Shown here: positions 56,457 to 64,000 of the stretch, piece after piece | Layout of the letters: each line of letters begins with the position of its first letter | How positions within the stretch are numbered: position 1 is the stretch's first letter | NCBI GenBank assembly: GCA_023014335.1 | Contig: JAECYW010000004.1 | Coordinates: 372,001-436,000, forward strand | Length of the DNA stretch: 64,000 bases | DNA from: Galerina marginata | Lineage: Eukaryota; Basidiomycota; Agaricomycetes; Agaricales; Galerinaceae | Direction of reading: 5' to 3' | Notes under the pieces: model-generated | What the model saw: only the letters and a program-made list of their open reading frames with translations | The model's database searches: none | Told to the model about the DNA's origin: nothing | Program-made: the position numbers and the translations under genes

Positions 56457-59099
56457 ATGTCATTTGCCTATACAGGCAAGGCTTACACACCGAACGAACT
56501 TGACCATTCCTCGGGTCATGCTTTCCTCAGTCCAGCAGGGGACATATTTTACTCGCCGAACTGTTCTCGACAGGTCGAAGTACCAGTGCCAAGTCATTCC
56601 TATCTCTTTCCTGTTAATGGGGCGAAATTTGAGACGTTCTTATCTCCCCGATGGTGGATGAAGCCTTACCACTTTCTCTCGCATATCACCCTACGACCTT
56701 CTTTCGATGGCCCTGTTTTTAGTTGTCTCCGGGATATCGTCCCTCATATCAAACCCGTAGAAGGCGATCACGAACAATATGCCCTTGCACCTGAACAGGT
56801 CAAGCAGTGGCTCCAGGTGGAAGATGCTCTCATTCTTATCTCTTATCTCCTGGCAAAGGCTTATAGTGCGCGAGTTTGCGGAGCTCTCAAGCCGATCCCT
56901 CCATCCCTTCTCGGCTTCAACAAGTCATTTCGCTCCCATCGTTCTGCTCGCCTTCGTATCACCGCTTCTCGTGATTGGTTTCTTATGTGGATGGCACTGA
57001 TTTCGAGCCGGATTTCCGACATTGAGAGCTGGAATACAAGGGACGATCACGGAGACTGGTTCACTGTTCTCACTCGAGAAAATGTTCCGCAGGCCTTGCT
57101 AAGTGCAATACAGTCGTCAATAATCTGTGATTTCTCCTGATGGTGCCCACGCGTTGGTACCTTTTTGGACATTCTCAGTCCTGAACCTGATCAACCTTCC
57201 GTGGAGTGGTTCTGCTCCTGGGACATACCAGTCTGGTATCGCCCCGATGCTGGACATCCCAAGCTCCAACATTTACAACCACCCCCACATATATTGCAAG
57301 CTGCCACAACTTTCATTTCAAAAGCGCCATCTCTTTTGCCCCCTCCTCCTTTATCGCCACAACGCCAACCTCGGGAATACTCTCGTCGTGAATACAAAAA
57401 CGCACAAACAGCTTATCTTTCAACAAAGCCTTGGGAACCTTTCTTCATCGCCCGAGAGCAAAGTAATAAGGAAAGGCTGGCCAAAGAAACGGAGGAAGAA
57501 CGTCAGACTCGTCTCAGTCGTGAAATCAACCGCCCCACTGCGTCGGCAGAGGTTTTCGTCTGGGAATGGAGCGAAGACGGAGCCATGGAGCTCATCCGTA
57601 GGCGCGTTCATAAGAACGCTCGTCAGGATACCCTTATAGATTACTCTGACACTCAATGCAAATATGATGCTGTCACTAATGTCTGGGATGTGTGCGAATT
57701 TTTTGGAGACAGTGCTCCTTATGACGAAGACGACAGCAGCTCCGATGGTGGCGGTCACGATACGAACACGAACATGGACATGGACATGGACATGGACACC
57801 GAATCTTACACGGACCCAGATACCACCCAAAAGAAATATGAATCCTTTATTGCTGAGCGGGTTCATCAGAGCAGCAGTTTGTCTGTGTGTGTCGCTGGAG
57901 TTTCTCGAGTGTCTGACTTCGGCCCCGAAGTTGAACTAATGGATGCCCCTAACAAGCTCAATGTGTCGCGGTATTTATCCCTGCATTTCGGGTTTGTTCC
58001 TCCACTCCCTCTTCCTGAAAGAGACCCGGCCCCCGTCGATAATAGCGACTGGGATGAATGCTTGATGTCAGTTGGCCTCCGTAAGGGTAAACACCTGCCA
58101 CAACCTGGCCTCACTCGTCCTATCGTGACTTTTATTCACGGTTTGCAAGGGCCAGCGCCAAAGGCACATGAATGGGATTTCTTACCAGATAACCGTCAGT
58201 ATTTGGGAGATGGCGTCATCAGAAAGCATTTTCACAAGCTCAGTGACAGTCTTTATATGCTGGATAACTCTGTTCTGGATGCTAAAAGTGTGTGTGAATG
58301 GCAGATTGCTGTGACTACCCCAGCCAGCGCAGTTTATATTCTGAGATACATCACTGATGAAACTGGAATCCCTTCGTCTATGGCCTTGGCTAGGCATCTC
58401 GCTGAGGAGGGTATTCCTTTCCGAACATTTTTGAAGCTCAACCACCATCCTTCCTCAATTTCCCTAGACGCAATCAACGTCAAAATACCTCGACGTGTTG
58501 CCAATTACAAATTTGTACCTGGCGATTACGAGACATACGTTGTTCACCGCAAACATTTGTTAGCAACTCCTCGTGCTCGTGCAGCTCTTCTGCACGGTGG
58601 AATTATCAACCGCCTTGCCAAAGAGCACTTTGCAGTTGAATCCGCAGTGTTTGGCCCATCATCAGCTGTTACACTTCATCGTCTCGGGTATTCGGTTAAG
58701 GCCGCTGGCATGACCTATTGGGATGATGGTCTTACAAATGACGAAATTGCTGTAATATGTGGTATGCACCACTGCTTCACAGGTGTATCTTTTTTCTGCA
58801 GGTCAGGTACATTCTATCTTACATTCTTTACAGGTAATGGAGATCAGATTGCTCAAGTATCTTGGTGGCCGTTGCCACACTATTGGGAAAACAAGAATAA
58901 TGCGTATAATTGGGGTCATTGGACGGAGTCAGCAGAGACCTGGTACCAAGATCGTTTGCAAAGTATTCGCGACGGAGACATAAAGAATGGCGTCCCATTA
59001 TCACAGGCAGATTGGCGGAATAAACTGAAAAAGGCATCTCTGTGGAGGAAAGTCGCCACGCGTATTCGCGAAATGTCAACGCAGCAATTTCAGTCATGA
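56457..59099 (+). pseudogene. Large transposon-associated family protein, one in-frame stop
   Basis: A frame of 881 codons interrupted once by TGA at 57138-57140. The part before the stop has KAYTPNELDHSSGHAFLSPA, VPSHSYLFPVNGAKFETFLS, RWWMKPYHF and FDGPVFSCLRDIVPH. After it come FLDILSPEPDQPSVEWFCSW, a coil of Arg/Glu (about residues 325-355), an Asp/Met-rich acidic run, then GMTYWDDGLTNDEIAVICGM and QVSWWPLPHYWE followed by a Trp-rich end. The layout matches a large expanded Agaricomycete family of unknown function that I associate with mobile-element-rich regions. The codons flanking the stop are in the same frame and the protein is continuous in pattern, so a single nonsense change is the simplest explanation. 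A start further upstream (56310) is less likely because the conserved part begins at 56457. Confidence 0.6.
57770..57801 (+). repeat. (atggac)n coding repeat
   Basis: About five units of six bases, encoding alternating Met-Asp in the acidic stretch of the gene above. Confidence 0.85.
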
Positions 59100-59212
59100 C
59101 CATTGTGATGCCCTCCTGTAGATACTTAGAACCTTGGCTTCATGATCAATGTTTTGTTCGGTATACCATTGGCTCAAGATTGTTGCGGGAATATTATATT
59201 TTTTGGCTGATA

Positions 59213-59893
59213 CACTACCTCACTAAAAAGATTGTCCACCCTTGTCTAGACTTTATTGCAAGAACGATGTGGGGGGGAGACTCACAAAAATATGGGTAAT
59301 TTACTATACCAGTACAGTCCTCAGATGACCATAAAACAGAGAAAATTTGAGGAGATTCTGACTCATAGTGGGGAGGTACAAAAAAGTGCCGTTTTCCAGC
59401 TACCTCAAGACAATAAGGTTCTGACCTGAAAAAAATATATGGTGAAGAGGAGGTCAGTCAAAGTTAGTACAAACTTTATTGAAAGTATTTTCTGAAGCGG
59501 TTTTTCAGTTATCCACGCTCCAAAGTGACCATTTTGACCCTATTTAAGGTATTATTTCCTTTTTAAGCCCAAAAAGGCCATATTGATTCCTCTACAACTT
59601 CTGAAGCGCTCAACAGAAATTCACAAACCAAGTCGCAATGGAATATGACTATCGTGTGCTATAATATATATTTTTTTCAGCCATGCATCACATCATTTTG
59701 AGGTACTTGAAAATGAGCACTTTTTTGTACCCCACCGCTACCTGTCAGAACCGTTGCAATTTTCTGGCAATTAGGGAAGATTATAATGATATATCTGTCT
59801 AGTATTTTATCATAAATTATCTATAACCTCATCTCACGCAGTTCATGCATTGCAGCTCTTTTGAGGGTGGACAATCTTTTTGCCTAGGTAGTG
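59213..59893. mobile_element. Tc1/mariner-like non-autonomous element, ~680 bp
   Basis: Flanked by TA on both sides (59211-59212 and 59894-59895). The ends are inverted: cactacct...aaaaagattgtccaccct on the left, its complement agggtggacaatctttttg...aggtagtg on the right. Further inside, 59368-59460 and about 59660-59745 are inverted, imperfect copies, with the shared core ggtacaaaaaagtgc on the left and its complement on the right. So the arms are long. There is no transposase frame. TA target and such ends are typical of Tc1/mariner-type elements; the assignment to that superfamily is inference. Confidence 0.8.
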
Positions 59894-60485
59894 TACGTAC
59901 TCCGGTGACTCGCAACTCAGTATTGTGGTTAAGTTCCTCAACATTTAATTATTAACTTTTAACTCTTAAAATGCTGCCGCTGTTCTGCCGCCAAAGCCAA
60001 GACTTTTGAATATATTTTTAATATCTTCCTCGATAAAATCTTTGCTTATTAAAGAAATACAACCGACGATTGTATTGATGAAGAAATTGAAATCCGGATT
60101 TTTAATATCTTCACAGTAAAATCCGGTGAAGGTATCAATGAAGATGGTTTGATTTTATTAAAAATAAATTCTTGATATAAGTCGACGATTTTATCGGCAA
60201 ATGTCCGCAGTGTCATCATGGTCGATTGGGGGTCCACGAACTTGATCACTGCTGTTGAAGGTATCCATCTCAGCATCCGCTGGGGTATCGGGGTCCACTA
60301 CGGGCAAGGGAGTGTACAAAGAATGCCTGGACTTAAGAAGTCCAGCTTCTTGACGTATTGAGCGTTTTTACCAACTCCGACATTCTCTCCCTCAATTTGC
60401 TGTATTTTTGAAAGTCCGACTTTTGACTGCACAGCCTCCTCGTTGTTGTAAGTGTCCGATCTCCGGTTACGGTGTGCAGCCCTAC

Positions 60486-60613
60486 TAGTGATTGTCGCAG
60501 GTACGCAGACCCGCACAGGTAAGGTGCACGGGTAGGCGCGCCGCGCGGGTACGGGAACAGGTATGACCTAGCGTACCTGGGGTTTACGGACTGTTTACCC
60601 ATGCCAATCACTA
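60486..60613. mobile_element. Short hAT-like MITE, 128 bp
   Basis: Ends are inverted: tagtgattg at 60486-60494 and caatcacta at 60605-60613. The similarity continues inward (ggta.gcagacc against ggta.acagtcc). The start TAGTG fits the hAT pattern. The interior is made of cgggta-like units. No clear 8-bp target-site duplication, so it is old or the border is slightly off. Confidence 0.6.
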
Positions 60614-63600
60614 CTGTGGTGTTCCTTGTACTCCACTGACTGACCGACATTATTCATTGTCTTAGTACTTTTCTCAGTGCTTAATGTTTTTGTCCGTTGG
60701 GATATGGGTTGTTTACATTTGAAGTAAGATGGGTGAATCGTGCTCGTTCTAATCACAACGATAGATACTTGCACCAGACGTGTCTGCCTAAGTCCAGGCG
60801 TTGCCCGTAGGGCTATAATTGGGAATAGCTCATTGCGCCAGGCTTTACATACTACTGGGAGTACGGTGGAGAGTGAAGTTCGAACTCCGCGACACTTCGA
60901 ACAGGTGATTCAGGGTAGGTTCCAGGAATGGAAGCCGGACTACGGCCCGAAAGCCCAGACCTCACCGAACGAAGCTTAAAATGTTCTCATGACCGCGTTG
61001 AGTTTCAAGTCAAGGCCACAAAATGCCAATGGAATGACAAACTTTAGAAACTTTGAGATAAGGAAAACACGTAGAAGGTGGTAGTTCTCCGACCATTCGG
61101 TATCACCAACTTTTACGTGAATTATCTTGGGTAATACACTCAACGGAACATTCGATAAGCGTCACCAGACTCAAAGAAAGTTCAGTAGTACTGAATTCAA
61201 TAAATGGCATCCTAGACAGAAGCACCCAGGGATTAACGCGAACTCATCCAAGTAAATTTGGGGTGATGAACGAATGTGGTACTGTATGTATAAATAATTA
61301 TCGAACTTGAAGGAAAGATCAAAGCAGGTAAATGCCTTCGGCGTCTATGAGAAGTTTAGGGTCGAGCTCAACATTGGATCCGTTTTTCTTCTGACCTAAC
61401 AGGTGGGGCACACCATTCCGAGCTGATCTATCTGGTTCCAAAAATTTCGTGACCTTTACTACAAGCCGTTGAACCTCAACATCATGAGCCAAAAAGTGAC
61501 GAGAAGATCGAGAAGAATGTCGTAGTCGACTGTAAGCTGTTGGAGGGGAGATATAGTAGTATATAGGCAAGGAGCCAAAACACTTAGTTTATTTGACAGC
61601 TAATGCATTCAAATGGCTCTTGTAGATACCCTCCTGAGATGCGAGGGGAAACCATCAAACTTGTAAGTTGTCCGAAAAGAATTCCGACAAGGAAAATGAC
61701 ATTAAAGCTCGTATACATAGCCATTTAGGACAATGTCGCCAAATGAAAGGTGTCGAAATACGCAAGTACTTATTTCAAACTTATTAATATTTGACGACGG
61801 AGGGAAAATGTAGGTGTTGTGTCAAAATTCCTCTAAGCTCTCAGGTATTTTCCGCATGGCATTACGAGCTGGAGAGGGAATTTTCGGAGGACATATATGG
61901 CCCATCCAATAAAATTTTGACAAAATTTTGAGCCTCAGTGAGCGTAGATCTCCAGCATGAGCGAAGAGTAGTCACGTGACCCAATAATAAACAACACTCC
62001 GTGGGAGTCCTGTCAATGTCATGGGAGTCCTGAGCGTTCAAAACTCACTTTTTGCCATTACCATGCTGCTTCTTCTACCAGTCGTTATCGACTATCTGCA
62101 GCACCTGGGAGAATATTCCTGTAAAACTTCGTTTATGATGGTTGATTCTACTGGGGCAAACTGAACCGGCGCCAGTGACATAGGGAAGTCGTCTCTGAGA
62201 CTTAATCGTCCTTCAGGTAGTTTTCATCCCTTGCTGCCTCATTCTCTCTAATTGTGTTCGTCGGTTTAGAATCAAGACGACAAGTTTATATGATTCGATT
62301 GTGGAGAGCAGTTTCAGTGGGCGATTTCCCGACTACCCTAACATTATCTCATTGTTCTTGTCTTTTTGCTAGATGGCAGAGCTCGAAGCCTCGTCGCCAG
62401 CCAACTAATATGCTAAACATGCGTTTATACTCGCAGGATTGTAGCATCGCGGGTTCATACTGGCCACATCGTATCTCTCCCATTTATAGTAGGTCTTGTC
62501 CCCGTTCTGATGCCCCTGGTGCTTCGGCGTGCTGACGAAAGTCTCCCAGAATTCTCCGCCAAATTATGATACACCCTTTCGATTTTCACCGTCACACTGG
62601 CTCCGAGCTTGACGACGGCGATTAGGAAAGCAAGAACCTTTGATGTCGTGTTTCTGGACCGTCATGATTTGAATTTCTCTACCTTTCCCTGACGCTACTT
62701 ATCTTGGCTACCTCCGTTTCCACACCATATCTTTCAGTAGCGGGTTGAAACTATGCCTCGTCTAATCCTTGAAATCAGTTATGTCCACCAGCCCACCGAC
62801 GATCTCATTATTCAGGTTTCGCTGATGCAAAGTAAGTTCTCGCTTCATCATTCAATCTCCTCTTCTTCTAACTTGCTTACCAGCCGGGTTCCAGAGTCAC
62901 TTCTCGTTGTGGAATAGGATTGAATGTGGATGACAAAAACAGCGTTACCCGCCCTCCGATATGTAAATGTTCTATCGCTATACTGTCGCTCCACTCCTGA
63001 GCGCCCAGCCTTCTAGGTACCTGCTAACTCACCTTTCGTTTTCTAGCCAGGTCCATGTGCGTTACATCTAGTCTACGTGGAGGTGAAGAAGATAACCCCA
63101 TGGTGCTCACATCTTGCCCATCCGCTTCATCCATTTCTGGCTGACCAAATTTCCGCCCGTAGACGGGCACGTACATAATTCGGGCGTCAAAGAGGGATTG
63201 GATGCGTAGTATCCGACCTCTATAATGCAAGACCCCGGATTTCCTCTTCCCCCTTTTCGGCTCTTTATGTCTCATCCGTCTATTTGGCGACTATTGCGAT
63301 TTTGCTCATCGCAATTTTGTTCCGCACGCCTCCACTTGGCGGGGAAGTTCCCGACTTCTCGCTGACTGACGAAGTGGATACTGACCGATCCTTTAGTCCT
63401 GGGGTTTTCGGCATGATCGATGCGGTTTACCTTCCCCTGTGCTTGTGGTTAATACCTGCTTGACAAAAATTCCTATGAATCTCTGATACCAACAGGGTTT
63501 GTGATCTCATACAGCAACGAAAGCGACTGCATCAATCATAATAATGTGTCAACTCTTGGTTGCAGTGCGTCGCATTTTAATTGTGGCCAGCGTTTCTCCC

Positions 63601-64000
63601 GAACTCAAACCTCGCGAAAGTTTTTCTCCCAGTAAAACCTGGAACCTCTGTACTCTGGGCCTCTGACCCGTAGCTTCCTCTCGAAGGGGTGATCTCTCCC
63701 GAGGTGAAACAACAGTCGCCGATGCTCCGCATCATACTTGTGTGAGGACAGTCTGACTGGTAAGTTTGTTCGTGGAAATTTACACTTTAAATAATACCTG
63801 CGATGGTGGATCGCGGGTATTGCCCAGAATATCGAATCAGCCGAAAAGACCATTTTTATAAGTATTGGAGTCTCCGAGAATACGTTCCTCTAAAATGTTC
63901 TCATAGAGTATGTCAGGCGATCAAACCGTGGTTTTTCTCTTTTCTTTCGTGTGAGATGATTGACCTTTACTGTCCATTACAGCATGACACACACTTCTTT
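60614..64000. other. 3.4 kb without a recognised gene
   Basis: Only short frames. Possible starts with splice-like signals exist: ATG at 62753 giving MPRLILEISYVHQPTDDLII and a GTAAGT shortly after. Minus-strand frames at 61319-61570, 63024-63275 and 63605-63853 also lack domains. I could not build an in-frame model for any. The region may continue into a gene beyond the window. Confidence 0.35.

Overview
The window looks like a piece of a mushroom-forming basidiomycete (Agaricomycetes) nuclear genome. The evidence is the intron style (about 50-60 nt, GT..AG, several per gene) and the families present: F-box/LRR-like proteins, a DUF6534 seven-helix protein, a two-WSC-domain secreted protein, an RTA1-like protein, a TRI5-family terpene synthase, a C2/EF-hand phosphatidylserine decarboxylase, a WD40-like membrane protein, a Tnp2-type transposase and two transposon-associated families typical of these fungi. 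No rRNA, tRNA, CRISPR array or bacterial-style operon was found.

Layout. 0.4-8.0 kb: a small acidic hypothetical gene, then three F-box genes on the minus strand. Two of them are a recent tandem duplicate that carried along a fragment of the small gene; the third has a frameshift. 8.2-9.8 kb: a decayed, intron-retaining copy of a phosphatidylserine decarboxylase gene and a stray copy of the terpene synthase promoter. 10.4-13.2 kb: a secreted/membrane cysteine-containing protein (frameshifted) and an intact RTA1-like gene. 13.2-16.7 kb: no gene I can defend. 16.7-28 kb: TRI5-type terpene synthase, two more F-box genes and the full-length phosphatidylserine decarboxylase (minus strand). The same three families (F-box, PSD, TPS promoter) thus occur twice within 28 kb, which points to an old segmental duplication followed by decay.

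30.9-36.1 kb: intact DUF6534 and WSC genes. 37.7-40.4 kb: a MATE-like transporter whose last third is separated from the rest by about 0.8 kb holding an opposite-strand small gene and a trinucleotide repeat. 40.9-44.9 kb: an intact Tnp2-type transposase gene of 1242 codons in six exons. 45.2-46.1 kb: a long foldback (inverted-repeat) element. 46.2-48.3 kb: an intact seven-exon gene of unknown function with a coding minisatellite. 50.5-52.4 kb: an intact ten-exon WD40-like membrane protein. 53.4-59.1 kb: a small unknown gene and two transposon-associated genes, each broken by one in-frame stop. 59.2-60.6 kb: two non-autonomous terminal-inverted-repeat elements. 60.6-64 kb: nothing recognisable.

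Two features stand out. One is the foldback element lying 20 bp past a stop codon. The other is the concentration of single-base insertions (hardly any deletions) in conserved genes between 10.4 and 25.2 kb, while genes between 30.9 and 52.4 kb (DUF6534 middle part unresolved) read through cleanly. This suggests either locally poor consensus sequence or a decaying segment.
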